A DNA stretch of 64,000 nt from Robiginitomaculum sp. (lineage in GTDB: Bacteria; Pseudomonadota; Alphaproteobacteria; Caulobacterales; Maricaulaceae): assembly GCA_015485155.1 (NCBI GenBank), contig WFUF01000027.1, forward strand, positions 1-64,000, given 5' to 3'. Positions 48,339 through 58,967 of this stretch are shown here, piece by piece (positions within the stretch are counted from its first letter, which is position 1; every line of letters starts with the position of its first letter). The position numbers were made by a program, and so were the translations under genes. The notes beneath the pieces were generated by a model. It was not told the origin of the DNA. It did not search any database and saw nothing but the letters and a program-made list of their open reading frames with translations.

Positions 48339-49099
48339 GCCAATCTGAAAATTCAACCCTAGATGCTATAGAGGCTGCCGTAAAAACTTTGGCTCAGCGT
48401 TCAAAGCGTCTGTCCGGTAATGAAAAAACACTTCAGGCAGAATATATTGATCAAGAAATGAGGATGCTTGAGGCACTTATGTTTGCAGCCCGCGAGCCGC
48501 TGGACATGCAAAGCATACGAGCCAGAATGCCCGATAATATTGATTGCAATGCCTTGCTTGCAAAAATGCAGGCAGATTATGCTGGCCGCGGTGTTAATCT
48601 GGTGTGTGTGGCGGATAAATGGCGCTTGCAAACTGCTCCTGATCTTGCCGATATCTTGATTGATGAACGCGAAGAACCCAGAAAATTGTCAAATGCAGCT
48701 TTGGAAACCTTGTCGATAATTGCTTATCATCAGCCAGTCACCAGAGCTGAAATAGAAGAAATACGCGGCGTTGCAGTTTCAAAAGGCACCCTTGATTTAC
48801 TTCTTGAATTACAATGGATCTGTTTGCGCGGACGGCGCAGAACTCCTGGCAAACCGGTAACTTGGGGCACTACAGACGATTTTCTGGCACACTTCTCACT
48901 TGAGAGAATTGAAGACCTTCCGGGCAAGGACGAATTAAAGGCCGCTGGACTGCTAGATAGCCGGGTTCCGGCTGATTTTGAGGTCCCCACCCCCTCTTCG
49001 CAACCTAAAATGGATGATCTGCTGCCAGTTGATGAAACTGATTATGACGGCGATTTTCATACTGATTTTCTAAAAGCAGACGAAAACACTGAAAATTAG
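48335..49099 (+). CDS. scpB: Segregation and condensation protein B
   Basis: ALETLSIIAYHQPVTRAEIEEIRGVAVSKGTLDLLLE. Confidence 0.95.
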   Translation: MSQSENSTLDAIEAAVKTLAQRSKRLSGNEKTLQAEYIDQEMRMLEALMFAAREPLDMQSIRARMPDNIDCNALLAKMQADYAGRGVNLVCVADKWRLQTAPDLADILIDEREEPRKLSNAALETLSIIAYHQPVTRAEIEEIRGVAVSKGTLDLLLELQWICLRGRRRTPGKPVTWGTTDDFLAHFSLERIEDLPGKDELKAAGLLDSRVPADFEVPTPSSQPKMDDLLPVDETDYDGDFHTDFLKADENTEN

Positions 49100-49177
49100 G
49101 CTCGCAATTAACAGCAAACAGGAGTATCCTGATGCTTGGCAGTTTATTAGTTTGTCTACCATATAAGGAAGAGTGTT

Positions 49178-49390
49178 ATGGGATCCATCGGCCCGCTACA
49201 AATTATTGTTGTTGCCGTAGTTGCATTGATTTTATTTGGTGGACGCGGAAAAATATCGTCAGTCATGGGTGATCTGGCCAAAGGTATTAAGAGTTTTCGC
49301 AAAGGGTTAAAAGACGATGACCCTGCCATCGAAGATGCCGGTGAAACCATTGACGTTGAAGCCAATGTCAAAGAATCTGAGAAAGAATAA
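49178..49390 (+). CDS. tatA: Sec-independent protein translocase TatA
   Basis: [38 protein letters not shown]. Confidence 0.95.
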   Translation: MGSIGPLQIIVVAVVALILFGGRGKISSVMGDLAKGIKSFRKGLKDDDPAIEDAGETIDVEANVKESEKE

Positions 49391-49420
49391 TCAAAGCTAT
49401 CTGACACTGGAAACCAGATA

Positions 49421-49711
49421 ATGATCCCGCAAATTGGGTTTGTCGAAATTCTGATATTGGGGGTTGTGGCTTTGGTAGTTGTCGGGCCTAAGGACTTACC
49501 GGCTTTGCTTCGTAAAATTGGCAGAATAACCGCCAAAGCCAGAGGCATGGCCAACGAGTTTAAGGGTGCATTTGATGATATGGGCCGGGAAGTTGAACTT
49601 GATGAGCTAAAAAAGGAAATCGAAGCCATCAAGAATGCTAATCCTGTAAACAAGATAAAACAGGAATTAACAGATGTTACCCGCGATATTGATGCCTCAT
49701 CAAAGGATTGA
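49421..49711 (+). CDS. tatB: Sec-independent protein translocase TatB
   Basis: IGFVEILILGVVALVVVGPKDLPALLRKIGRI. Confidence 0.95.
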   Translation: MIPQIGFVEILILGVVALVVVGPKDLPALLRKIGRITAKARGMANEFKGAFDDMGREVELDELKKEIEAIKNANPVNKIKQELTDVTRDIDASSKD

Positions 49712-50551
49712 TTGACCGTGGAAAATCAAATTGACCCCGCAGATATTGATGATGAAATGGAGTCGAGCCGTGCCCCGTTACTCGATCATTTGCTGGAGCT
49801 TAGAACCCGTATAATCCACTGTTTTATTGCTATTGCCATTGCCTTTGGCATTTGTTTCTTTTTTGCGCAGGATATTTATAACTTCCTGCTGGTACCGTTT
49901 TTGAGCGCCGCCGAAAACGCCAAGACAATGCAAGAAGGCAGCTCACAGCTTGAGCTTATCTTTACTGGCCCGCTAGAATTTTTCTTTGCAAAAATGAAAC
50001 TGGCGCTGTTCGGCGCAATCATTTTATCTTTTCCGTATTTAGCCTGGCAAATATACCGTTTTGTCGCTCCGGGGCTTTATCGTAATGAACGTGGAGCATT
50101 CCTGCCATTTTTACTGGCAGCACCGGTTTTATTCGCAGCCGGTGCCAGTTTTGTCTATTATGTGATGCTGCCCATGGTTATGCGCTTTGCCTTTAATCAG
50201 GAGCAAGTTGCCAGCGCCGAACAAGTGGCAATCCAGTTATTGCCGCGTGTGTCTGAATACCTCTCGCTGGTAACCACCTTGATTCTGGCATTTGGCATAT
50301 CCTTTCAACTGCCCGTAATATTATCATTAATGGGCAGGGTCGGACTGGTCAGTTCCGATGGTCTGCGAAAGGGCCGCAAATACGCCGTGGTCGGGATTTT
50401 GGCTTTTGCAGCATTTTTCACCCCGCCCGATGTGATTTCACAATTCCTGCTGGGCGTTCCAGTATTACTTCTGTATGAAATTTCAATCTGGTCGGTAGCT
50501 TTAATTGAAAAAAAACGTGCTGAAGAAGCCAGTTCTATAGACACTAATTAA
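49712..50551 (+). CDS. tatC: Sec-independent protein translocase TatC
   Basis: PLLDHLLELRTRIIHCFIAIAIAFGICF; six TM segments; FTPPDVISQFLLGVPVLLLYE. Confidence 0.97.
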   Translation: MTVENQIDPADIDDEMESSRAPLLDHLLELRTRIIHCFIAIAIAFGICFFFAQDIYNFLLVPFLSAAENAKTMQEGSSQLELIFTGPLEFFFAKMKLALFGAIILSFPYLAWQIYRFVAPGLYRNERGAFLPFLLAAPVLFAAGASFVYYVMLPMVMRFAFNQEQVASAEQVAIQLLPRVSEYLSLVTTLILAFGISFQLPVILSLMGRVGLVSSDGLRKGRKYAVVGILAFAAFFTPPDVISQFLLGVPVLLLYEISIWSVALIEKKRAEEASSIDTN

Positions 50552-50660
50552 CAAGAATAAGCATAATAACTTTCAGTAATAATTCTTGTATTGAGTGTGT
50601 GACGGTCATTCAGCTATCTTGAATTTCACCTGTTGGTTTGCAAGAGATGGATAGCTAAAC

Positions 50661-51491
50661 ATGCACAGACTTCATATTGTTGTATTTTTGCTAATTGTCC
50701 AGATCTTATTAGTGGGGTGTGCAACTGCCACCAGAGGTGGTAGCACCATGTTAATTGTTGAGACTACACCGGTTGGTGCGCGTGTAGATACCACTGTACC
50801 CTCCAAGGGCATGCCAAAACTTAACAGATCCCAGATCAAAAAAATCAAACGTGGCAAAATGGCTCAACCAGAATTCAGCTATCGATATTGTGAGCCAACC
50901 CCGTGCGGTATTGAAGTGCCACGGAAACTCGAATTGGATATACTGATTACCAAGGATGGCTATGCACCGCAAACCCACACAATTGGGTATTTGCACCGCA
51001 AGCAGATTGCCAAGGAAACGGCGCGAAACACTGCTATTGCTGCCGCAGGAGCTGGTGCCACCGGCGCTGCTGCTATGGGAAGTATGGCAAGTGCTCTTGC
51101 TGGAGGGGTCACAGCCGGGTCGCTTGTTGCTGGGGCGGCGGTTTTCGCGGCACCAGTGCTTTTGGTGGGGGCGATTGCTAATGGTGTAGATAGCTCAACC
51201 GGGGCAAATTACGATTATTGGCCTAATCCAGCTCTGGCTGAGTTAATTGAGCTACCAAATGAGGAAAGTGCAAACGCTAACTCACAAGCGATTATTCAGG
51301 AGTTTAAAGAAAAACAACGCCTTGCAGTGCTAACCATAGAGCCGTCTGTACATGAAAAGCGGGTACAAAAGGCTAAACAAAAAGAAAAGCTCCGCAAGCA
51401 GGAAAAAGCAAAAAGAATTGCAGCCAAAAGAGCAAAAGCCAAGCTAAAAAAAGAACAGCGAGAAGCAGATAAAAATAGAGCGGCTCAATGA
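50661..51491 (+). CDS. Lipoprotein with PEGA-like segment and alanine/glycine-rich TM region
   Basis: Lipobox LLVGC; PTPCGIEVPRKLELDILITKDGYAPQTHTI; paralogous to next ORF. Confidence 0.6.
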   Translation: MHRLHIVVFLLIVQILLVGCATATRGGSTMLIVETTPVGARVDTTVPSKGMPKLNRSQIKKIKRGKMAQPEFSYRYCEPTPCGIEVPRKLELDILITKDGYAPQTHTIGYLHRKQIAKETARNTAIAAAGAGATGAAAMGSMASALAGGVTAGSLVAGAAVFAAPVLLVGAIANGVDSSTGANYDYWPNPALAELIELPNEESANANSQAIIQEFKEKQRLAVLTIEPSVHEKRVQKAKQKEKLRKQEKAKRIAAKRAKAKLKKEQREADKNRAAQ

Positions 51492-52132
51492 GAATATTTT
51501 TTTCTGTCAAAACCATTGTATTTTTTTCAATTATTTCCCTTGCCTTAAGTTCTTGCGCCACGGTCACGCGCGGCTCATACAATGAATTCGTTGTGCAAAC
51601 TATTCCAGCAGGCGCAAAAGTCACCACAGACCTGATACGCAACAAAGATCGAACAGGAGCAATAGAATATTATAGTTGCCCCGCCACGCCGTGCTCGATC
51701 AAACTACCCAGAAGATCAGACTTTAATGTCATGATTACATTATCCGGTTTCCAGCCATTTACCTATGCCATAACCAAAGAACGAAACAAAGAAGCCGCCA
51801 AGCGCAACAATAAAACCGTATTGGCTTCTTCGGCTGCAACAACTGGCGGCCTAGCCGTTGGCAGCATTATGGTGGCATCTATGTTCACCAATCTGCGGGC
51901 GTTAGCAACAGTGTCCGCCCCCACAGCTATTGCAGGAACCGCCACAGTGACCGCCCTTTATGCCGGGCCCGTTATTGGTGCTGCAGCTGGCATTGATCTG
52001 GCCTCAGGTTCGCTGATCGATTTGTACCCAAACCCGCTGGTTGTGCAATTAGCCCCTGAAAGCACACCTGAACAGACAAAAGAATTGATCACGATGTTTG
52101 AAAATACACGTGCAGATCAAACCAAACCATAA
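51488..52132 (+). CDS. Paralogous lipoprotein, overlapping the previous ORF by 4 nt
   Basis: Lipobox ALSSC; ATVTRGSYNEFVVQTIPAGAKV and CPATPCSIKLPRRSDFNVMITLSGFQPFTYAI parallel 50661-51491. Confidence 0.6.
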   Translation: MRIFFSVKTIVFFSIISLALSSCATVTRGSYNEFVVQTIPAGAKVTTDLIRNKDRTGAIEYYSCPATPCSIKLPRRSDFNVMITLSGFQPFTYAITKERNKEAAKRNNKTVLASSAATTGGLAVGSIMVASMFTNLRALATVSAPTAIAGTATVTALYAGPVIGAAAGIDLASGSLIDLYPNPLVVQLAPESTPEQTKELITMFENTRADQTKP

Positions 52133-52155
52133 TTCACAAAATTCCTATTTGCAGA

Positions 52156-54870
52156 TCAACTCAACCGGTTGAGGATAGCCTGGGTTTTACTTAACTTTTC
52201 CTGATAACCAGCTAGTTTTTCCTGTTCCTTGGTCACTACTGTTTCCGGTGCTCTGGCAACAAAGTTTTCATTATCCAGTTTTTGCTTGATTTTGCTAATT
52301 TCAGCCATGATTTTGTCGATTTGCTTGGCTAAACGATCCCGTTCTTCGGACATATCAATCACGCCCTCGGTAACAAGTCCGAACACTGAATCGTCCAGCA
52401 CAATTTGCAAGGCAGAATTTGGAAGCTCAGCAACATTCTCAACTGATATCACCCGCCCCAGCCATTTAAGTAATGCCTGATGACGCTCTAACCGCTCTTT
52501 TGTTTGTGATGATGCTCCGGCCACCAATAGGGGAAGTTTTGCGCCGGGGGCAATGTTCATTTCCGACTTTACCGAACGAATAGCAGTGATCAATTTTATC
52601 AACCAGTTTATTTCATCTGCATCTTGTTCTGAGTGTAATTTGCTCCCAAATTCCGGCCATTTGGCAGTGACCAATTGTGTGTCGCGCTTAGCGCTTTGCC
52701 CCCATAAGGCTTCGGTTTGAAATGGCATAATCGGATGCAGCAAGATCAAAACCTGATCGCGTACGAAAGCCGCTGTTGCTCTGGTTTCTTCCTTGGCTGC
52801 GGCATCATCACCTTGTAACACCGGCTTCATCAGCTCCAGATACCAGTCACAAAACACATGCCAGATAAACCGGTACAAGCCTTGCGCAGCATCATTAAAA
52901 CGATATTTATCCAGACCATCGGTCACAGTCGTAGCGACCAATGCCAGTTCGTGGATAATCCAGCGGTTTAGCGGTTGCTCAAGCTCTGCCGGGTTAAATC
53001 CATCTACAGGTTTACACTCGTTCATTTCGCAAAAACGCGCGGCATTCCAAAGTTTGGTACCAAAATTACGATAACCCTCAACACGGGATTCCGACATACG
53101 AACATTTGTGCCTTGCGCCGCAGAAATTGCCATAGTGAAACGAAGCGCATCAGCTCCAAACTTGTCAATCATGCTTAAAGGGTCGATGGTATTACCCTTG
53201 GACTTTGACATTTTCTTGCCGTTTTCATCCAACACAAGCCCGTGAATGAGAACATCAGGAAATGGAACTTGATCGGTTAAATACAGCCCCTGCATCATCA
53301 TTCTGGCCACCCAGAAGAAGATAATATCATGACCGGTAACCAGAACATTGGTCGGATAAAATTTTGCTAGTTCCGGTGTTTGCTCCGGCCAACCTAACGT
53401 CGAAAACGGCCACAGCGCCGATGAAAACCAGGTATCGAGTACGTCCTCGTCCTGGCGCAAATCTGTTTCCTTGCCGTAATGATCATTGGCCTTTGCCTGT
53501 GCCTGACTTTGGCTTTCTGCGCAAAACGCCTCACCATCCGGCCCGTACCAGACCGGGATCCGGTGTCCCCACCAAAGCTGCCGCGAGATACACCAGGGCT
53601 GAATGTCTTCTAACCAGTTAAAATAAGTTTTCTCCCAGTTTTCAGGATAAAACTTTGTGGTGCCATCACGAACAGCCCTTATAGCAGGTTTGGCCAAAGT
53701 TTTGGCATCCACATACCATTGATCGGTAAGCATTGGCTCAATCACCACGCCGGAGCGATCACCAACTGGTTGCTGGATTACCCGATCCTCGACCTTGATA
53801 AGCAAACCCAAAGCATCAATATCGGCAACCACGTGTTTTCTTGCCTCAAAGCGATCCATGCCGACATATTTGTCCGGCATAATGTCACTGCCCACCATAC
53901 GCGCCTGCTCGTCCATAAGTACGTACATTGGCAAGTTGTTGCGCTTGGCAACTTCATAGTCATTAAAATCATGGGCGCCGGTAATTTTCACGGCACCGGA
54001 ACCTAATTCCGGGTCCGGGTATTTATCCGCAATAATTGGAATATAACGATCGGCCAAAGGCAACAAAACCTTCTTACCAACAATGCTTGTATATCGGGTA
54101 TCGTCGGGGTGTACCGCCACCGCACCATCACCAAGCATGGTTTCAGGCCGCGTAGTGGCAATGGAAATATAATCACGGGTTTCCCATTTGGTTGGCTTAC
54201 CGTCCTCATCATGTTCAATCGGAAACTCATAGGTTTCGCCATTTTCCAGCGGATATTTGAAATGCCAGAAATGCCCCTGCACTTCTTTTTGTTCAACTTC
54301 CAGATCTGATATGGCCGTTTGAAAATGCGGATCCCAATTGACCAGCCGTTTGGCTCTATAGATCAGGCCCTCACTGTGCATTTTGACAAACACTTTACGC
54401 ACTGCATCAGACAATCCATCATCCAAAGTAAATCGTTCCCGCGACCAGTCACAAGAAGCACCAAGCCGGCGCAATTGTTTGATAATAGTGCCGCCGGATT
54501 GCTCTTTCCACTGCCAGACCTTGTTGACAAATGCTTTGCGCCCCATGTCACGCCTGCCAGGACTTCCATCTTCGGCCAGCTTTCGCTCGACCACCATTTG
54601 CGTGGCAATACCAGCATGATCCATTCCCGGTTGCCATAAAACCGATTTGCCGCGCAGGCGCTGAAATCTGATCAGGATGTCCTGTAATGTGTTATTAAGC
54701 GCATGGCCCATATGCAATGAGCCAGTAACATTTGGCGGCGGAATTACGATGCAATATGGATCAGCATCAGGATCGCTTTTTGGCTTAAAAGCACCAGATG
54801 CTTCCCAATTTTCATAAATTTCAGTTTCGGCTTCTGCCGGGTTGAAGGATTTGTCCAGCATAACAGGCAC
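52156..54870 (-). CDS. valS: Valyl-tRNA synthetase
   Basis: PPPNVTGSLHMGHALNNT (HIGH), KMSKSKGNTIDPL (KMSKS), DTWFSSALWPFSTLGWP. Confidence 0.98.
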   Translation of the reverse strand: MPVMLDKSFNPAEAETEIYENWEASGAFKPKSDPDADPYCIVIPPPNVTGSLHMGHALNNTLQDILIRFQRLRGKSVLWQPGMDHAGIATQMVVERKLAEDGSPGRRDMGRKAFVNKVWQWKEQSGGTIIKQLRRLGASCDWSRERFTLDDGLSDAVRKVFVKMHSEGLIYRAKRLVNWDPHFQTAISDLEVEQKEVQGHFWHFKYPLENGETYEFPIEHDEDGKPTKWETRDYISIATTRPETMLGDGAVAVHPDDTRYTSIVGKKVLLPLADRYIPIIADKYPDPELGSGAVKITGAHDFNDYEVAKRNNLPMYVLMDEQARMVGSDIMPDKYVGMDRFEARKHVVADIDALGLLIKVEDRVIQQPVGDRSGVVIEPMLTDQWYVDAKTLAKPAIRAVRDGTTKFYPENWEKTYFNWLEDIQPWCISRQLWWGHRIPVWYGPDGEAFCAESQSQAQAKANDHYGKETDLRQDEDVLDTWFSSALWPFSTLGWPEQTPELAKFYPTNVLVTGHDIIFFWVARMMMQGLYLTDQVPFPDVLIHGLVLDENGKKMSKSKGNTIDPLSMIDKFGADALRFTMAISAAQGTNVRMSESRVEGYRNFGTKLWNAARFCEMNECKPVDGFNPAELEQPLNRWIIHELALVATTVTDGLDKYRFNDAAQGLYRFIWHVFCDWYLELMKPVLQGDDAAAKEETRATAAFVRDQVLILLHPIMPFQTEALWGQSAKRDTQLVTAKWPEFGSKLHSEQDADEINWLIKLITAIRSVKSEMNIAPGAKLPLLVAGASSQTKERLERHQALLKWLGRVISVENVAELPNSALQIVLDDSVFGLVTEGVIDMSEERDRLAKQIDKIMAEISKIKQKLDNENFVARAPETVVTKEQEKLAGYQEKLSKTQAILNRLS

Positions 54871-54946
54871 ACCTAAAATTCAGGGTAAATGAAAACCCCT
54901 CTATGAAAACACCGGATTTGGCGGCTAATTGGTAACAAGCTTAAGA

Positions 54947-55558
54947 TCAGGCTCTGGTTTGACGTACCACCTTGTCAATTGCGGCTTCCACCTTGGCTTC
55001 AACAATTGCAGGAAGATTTGCATCAAGCCAGTCTTTTAGCAATGGCCGTAACAATTCGCGCATGACACCTTCAAGTGTCTGGCCGTCCTTGTCAGCAACC
55101 CGTATTGACGATGCCAGTGTGCCCAGCGTGCTAGCCGTAGCTGCCGCGGTCGCATCGCTTAACAGCTCTTCCTCTGATTCTTCATCTGCTGGTTCAGCAA
55201 GCTGCTCAGGCTCAGGCTCAGGCTCATGGGATTCATCAAAAATGATCAGATCACCATCTTCTTCCACGGCAGGTTCTTCGGCACCAACGGTTTCGGTTAG
55301 CTCCAGAACATCATCCTCAGGTTCTGGTGCAGCCATTTCCGGCTCTGGTTCGGGTGAGGCCATTTCTGGCTCCGGCTCTGGTTCAGGCTCAGGTTCTGGT
55401 GCGGCCATTTCCGGCTCCGGCTCTGGTTCAGCTTCCGGGGCTGGTTCTTCAGCAACCGCCTCTTTGGTATCGCCCTCATCATCATCTGAAATAATATTGC
55501 GTATAGAGGCGAGAATCTCCTCCATCGTAGGTTCAGCATCTGTGCCTGTATCTGCCAT
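54947..55558 (-). CDS. PopZ-like (DUF2497) polar organizing protein
   Basis: EPTMEEILASIRNIISDD, long E/P-rich linker, C-terminal LEGVMRELLRPLLKDWLDANLPAIVEAKVEAAI. Confidence 0.87.
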   Translation of the reverse strand: MADTGTDAEPTMEEILASIRNIISDDDEGDTKEAVAEEPAPEAEPEPEPEMAAPEPEPEPEPEPEMASPEPEPEMAAPEPEDDVLELTETVGAEEPAVEEDGDLIIFDESHEPEPEPEQLAEPADEESEEELLSDATAAATASTLGTLASSIRVADKDGQTLEGVMRELLRPLLKDWLDANLPAIVEAKVEAAIDKVVRQTRA

Positions 55559-55688
55559 AATTTCTCGTCCGATTCTAAAATTCAAGCCATTAGCGGATAC
55601 GCTAAAAGGTTTCTATTGCCCCTGTCTAGTGGCGACGGCAAGTTTAACAAGAAAGCATCACATTCTTCAATGAAAGTATTAGCATTTT

Positions 55689-57020
55689 TTATGGAAAAGT
55701 TCCCTGTTTAGTATTTGTTTTAGGTGTATCTATTCCCAACTCTGCAAGCTCCAGCCTTCCGGTAGCAGCAAGCAACCCAAAACTGGCAACCAAAGCATCG
55801 CGCTTCGCCGACACCAGGGCTAATCTGGCATCAAGTAATTCCTGTTCTGCATCCAGCACGTCAAGAGTTGTCCGAGAGCCTACTTCAGCCTCTAACACCA
55901 CACCATCAAAAGCCAACTCATTGGCCTGCACCTGTAGTTCACTTGCCGCAATTACTGACTTGGCAGCAATCAGGCGATTCCATGCAATTGCTACCTGTTC
56001 ATCAGTCACTCTTTTAGCCTGTAACACGCTAATTCGGGCTTTGCTCGCCTGCTCTTTGGCTTCTCTTACTACAGACCGATTCAATCCTCCGGTAAAAAGC
56101 GGTATTCGCAAATTAACACTCGCGGCAACCAGATCAGACTCACCACCAATAAAACCTGCATCATCTGCTGTTGCTGCCTGCGCACCAATGCTCAAATTCG
56201 GTCGCAGGCCGGCCTTGGCAATGGACACTCCATGAGCCGCCGCCAATTCAGACAACCGGGCGTTTAATAAAACCGGTGAATTTGCTTCTGCCCATTGTAT
56301 GGCCATTGCCAATCCATCAGGCAAAAAATCCGGATCAGGTATCGGCTGCAGGCTTCCTGGGGCCTGTCCTACAGTTCGTACATAGGCTGAACGAGCAATT
56401 GCCAGTTCCGCACGAGCTGCTGCAAGCTGTGATCTGGCTCCGGCTAATCTGGCTTTGGCCTGACTAACCCCGGTGCGGGTAATTTCACCAACAGAAAAGC
56501 GATCTTGTGCTGCATCCAATTGCCGAAGCAGCACTTCAACATTACTTGACCTTATCCTCACTACTTCTGCATTGCGCTGCACATCGGCGTAGGCTGTAAC
56601 CGCCGCCAGTAAAACCTGATGCTCCAATTGCCGAAGATTATTTATTCCGATTTCAATATTCACCTGCGTAAGATCAATTTGCCCTTTAATAGCACCACCG
56701 CCATAAAGTGTTTGCTGTCCAGACAGGGCGATTGATCGCGGATAATAAGTTTGCAGGGCGCTAAAAAAAGGACTGGTTTGCTTTTGCCGGGTGGCTCCTG
56801 CGCTAATATCAGCCTGCACATTGGGTAATCTGGCGGCACGAGCCTGTACCAGCTTTTCATCAAGGGCTCGCAGGCCTGCACGTTCTGCCTGCAATTGCGG
56901 ATTGGATTCATAAGTCATACGCAAAGCATCGTGCAGGGTTTCAGCATAACCAACAGAATGTATACTAACTACAAATATCGTGAATGCTGATAAAACTCTG
57001 ATAATCATTTTGACACCCAT
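55689..57020 (-). CDS. TolC-family outer-membrane efflux protein
   Basis: YAETLHDALRMTYESNPQLQAERAGLRALDEKLVQARA...EAEVGSRTTLDVLDAEQELLDARLALVSAKRD. Confidence 0.95.
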   Translation of the reverse strand: MGVKMIIRVLSAFTIFVVSIHSVGYAETLHDALRMTYESNPQLQAERAGLRALDEKLVQARAARLPNVQADISAGATRQKQTSPFFSALQTYYPRSIALSGQQTLYGGGAIKGQIDLTQVNIEIGINNLRQLEHQVLLAAVTAYADVQRNAEVVRIRSSNVEVLLRQLDAAQDRFSVGEITRTGVSQAKARLAGARSQLAAARAELAIARSAYVRTVGQAPGSLQPIPDPDFLPDGLAMAIQWAEANSPVLLNARLSELAAAHGVSIAKAGLRPNLSIGAQAATADDAGFIGGESDLVAASVNLRIPLFTGGLNRSVVREAKEQASKARISVLQAKRVTDEQVAIAWNRLIAAKSVIAASELQVQANELAFDGVVLEAEVGSRTTLDVLDAEQELLDARLALVSAKRDALVASFGLLAATGRLELAELGIDTPKTNTKQGTFP

Positions 57021-57117
57021 GTGGTCAATTTTATTGTGATACAGCTAGGCTTAAGGGGCTAATATAGGGAAGAAAACATAAATTACACCCAAGCTGATAT
57101 ATATTATTTCTGCATAG

Positions 57118-57771
57118 CTATAATGCAAACTCTTGCACTTGTTCAAACCCAGGAAGATATGGGGCCAAAGCATCAAACACCACCCGCGAGCCTATTACAT
57201 TATCAGAGCGGGTATATAATTTGACTTGCCCGAAATTTCCTTCGCGCTCAATAACTGCCAAACGGCCACCATCTGCCAATTGCTGCAGCCATGCCTCCGG
57301 CGTTTTTGCAACAGCACCCCCAACAAGAATCGCATTAAATGGCCCCTGGTCTGGTAAACCAACACAGAATTTACCCTCGACAACGGCGACATTATCGACT
57401 TCGGCCATTTCAATTGCTTTTTCAGCCCGTTCAGCAAGATCTTTACTTTCCTCTAATGCAACAACCGTCTCTGCAAGATGTCCCAATACCGCCGAGGAAT
57501 AGCCTGTGGCCGGAGCAATATCCAATACCAGATCCGTAGATTGAATATCCAGCGCCTGCAACATTTTTGCAAAATCTCTTGGCTTGAGAAGGAAGCGCCC
57601 TTCGGCAACAGACAAATCAACATCGCTATATGCTAATGCGCGGCTCGATTTTGGCACAAAAGCCTCGCGATCAACCGTCAACATCGCTTTTTGAATTTTA
57701 TAACTGGTCACATCATTAACCCTGACCTGTCCGTCAACCATTGCCTGTCTGGCCTGCGTAGCATTGCTCAT
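57118..57771 (-). CDS. Protein-L-isoaspartate O-methyltransferase family protein
   Basis: ARQAMVDGQVRVNDVT...FLLKPRDFAKMLQALDIQSTDLVLDIAPATGYSSAVLGHLA. Confidence 0.88.
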   Translation of the reverse strand: MSNATQARQAMVDGQVRVNDVTSYKIQKAMLTVDREAFVPKSSRALAYSDVDLSVAEGRFLLKPRDFAKMLQALDIQSTDLVLDIAPATGYSSAVLGHLAETVVALEESKDLAERAEKAIEMAEVDNVAVVEGKFCVGLPDQGPFNAILVGGAVAKTPEAWLQQLADGGRLAVIEREGNFGQVKLYTRSDNVIGSRVVFDALAPYLPGFEQVQEFAL

Positions 57772-57931
57772 TGGGCTATTATCTCCAAAATATAACCACC
57801 GAATCCCATATTGTTATATCCCGGAAGAACAAGAATATGCAATCAATCGATTTCACGGATTTACGAACGGCTTTCAGGCTTGTATAGGATCACTCGCCTT
57901 ACAAGTTTTAAGAGCTTGTAATGCTGTTCGA

Positions 57932-58005
57932 GGCCCTGTGGCGGAGTGGTGACGCTGGGGATTGCAAATCCTCCTACCCCGGTTCGATTCCGGGCGGGGC
58001 CTCCA
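57932..58005 (+). tRNA. tRNA-Cys (anticodon GCA), encoded CCA
   Basis: GGCCCTG/CGGGGCC acceptor, anticodon loop TTGCAAA, GGTTCGATTCC T-arm, TCCA end. Confidence 0.95.
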
Positions 58006-58079
58006 TATTTTTTACATATTTATTTTAACTGGATTATTTGGAACCAAAGCATGGCTTTCCAATACCGGGATAGCGCAGA

Positions 58080-58940
58080 CTAAAATGGCAGTGTCTTTCC
58101 GGCCAAAAATGGCAGTTTCAGCACAATAAGCAAATCGCGTAATTCCTGACGGGCGGCCACATGGCTCATGGAAAAATTCACCTGACTGCCTTTTTCCGTT
58201 ACATCAAGCAAGGTAAGACCCGCCGGGAACAACTCCCGATAAATCACCCGCTCGGCAAAACCCGGGGCCAACCGAAAACCAATCCTGTCTGACAATTGCG
58301 CCAGCCCCTCGCCCACTCTTTGTTTATTGCGTGCATTGATTGAACTCATGCGATTACGCATCACCACCCAATCTATAGGTGTTTTTTCCTGAACAGCCTT
58401 TTTCTTTCTCGCGGCCCACACCATTTCACTGTAGAATGAGGGGCTTTGCACCTCAAGCGTTGCCGGATCAACCTTAGCCAGCAGATCAAAGTCCACAAAG
58501 CTGTCATTTATTGGTGTAATCAGCGTATCAGCCGCTGCATGGGCAATACGCGAATAATTGGTATCACTGCCCGGAGCATCAATTACAATATGATCGCAAT
58601 GCACCGCCAGAGCAGTAATTGCATCATTCCACAAGCAGGCTTCTTCAGCCTCGGCAAGATCAAGCTCCCGGTGGGCGGAGCGCTCTATAGTTACCTGAGC
58701 TGGCATTGGCAGAACCTGCTTGTTACGTTCACACCAGCGAGCGCGATTTTCCATAAATCGACTTAAAGTTCGCTGCCGAATATCAAGATCAACAACCCCT
58801 ACCCTCGCCCCGGCACGAATCAAGGCAATTGCCACATGAAATGCAATTGTTGACTTTCCTGCTCCACCTTTTTCATTCCCAACCACAATTGTATAGAGGC
58901 TGGTAACAGGTTCCAGTGTAGGCTCACTTTGCTGTTCCAT
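58080..58940 (-). CDS. mipZ: MipZ-like ParA-family ATPase
   Basis: TIVVGNEKGGAGKSTIAFHVAIALIRAGARVGVVDLDIRQRTLSRFMENRARW; VMRNRMSSINARNK. Confidence 0.92.
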   Translation of the reverse strand: MEQQSEPTLEPVTSLYTIVVGNEKGGAGKSTIAFHVAIALIRAGARVGVVDLDIRQRTLSRFMENRARWCERNKQVLPMPAQVTIERSAHRELDLAEAEEACLWNDAITALAVHCDHIVIDAPGSDTNYSRIAHAAADTLITPINDSFVDFDLLAKVDPATLEVQSPSFYSEMVWAARKKKAVQEKTPIDWVVMRNRMSSINARNKQRVGEGLAQLSDRIGFRLAPGFAERVIYRELFPAGLTLLDVTEKGSQVNFSMSHVAARQELRDLLIVLKLPFLAGKTLPF

Positions 58941-58967
58941 AAATCCTTCCCTTATTGGTGAAAACTC

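Noticed and set aside
54972-55673. Plus-strand 233 aa Ser/Gly-rich ORF
   Set aside because: Antisense of the E/P-rich linker of the PopZ-like gene; low-complexity composition explains the open frame.
57899-57921. TTACAAG...CTTGTAA inverted repeat upstream of tRNA-Cys
   Set aside because: Short (7 bp) and unsupported by any recurrence; may be part of a promoter or chance.
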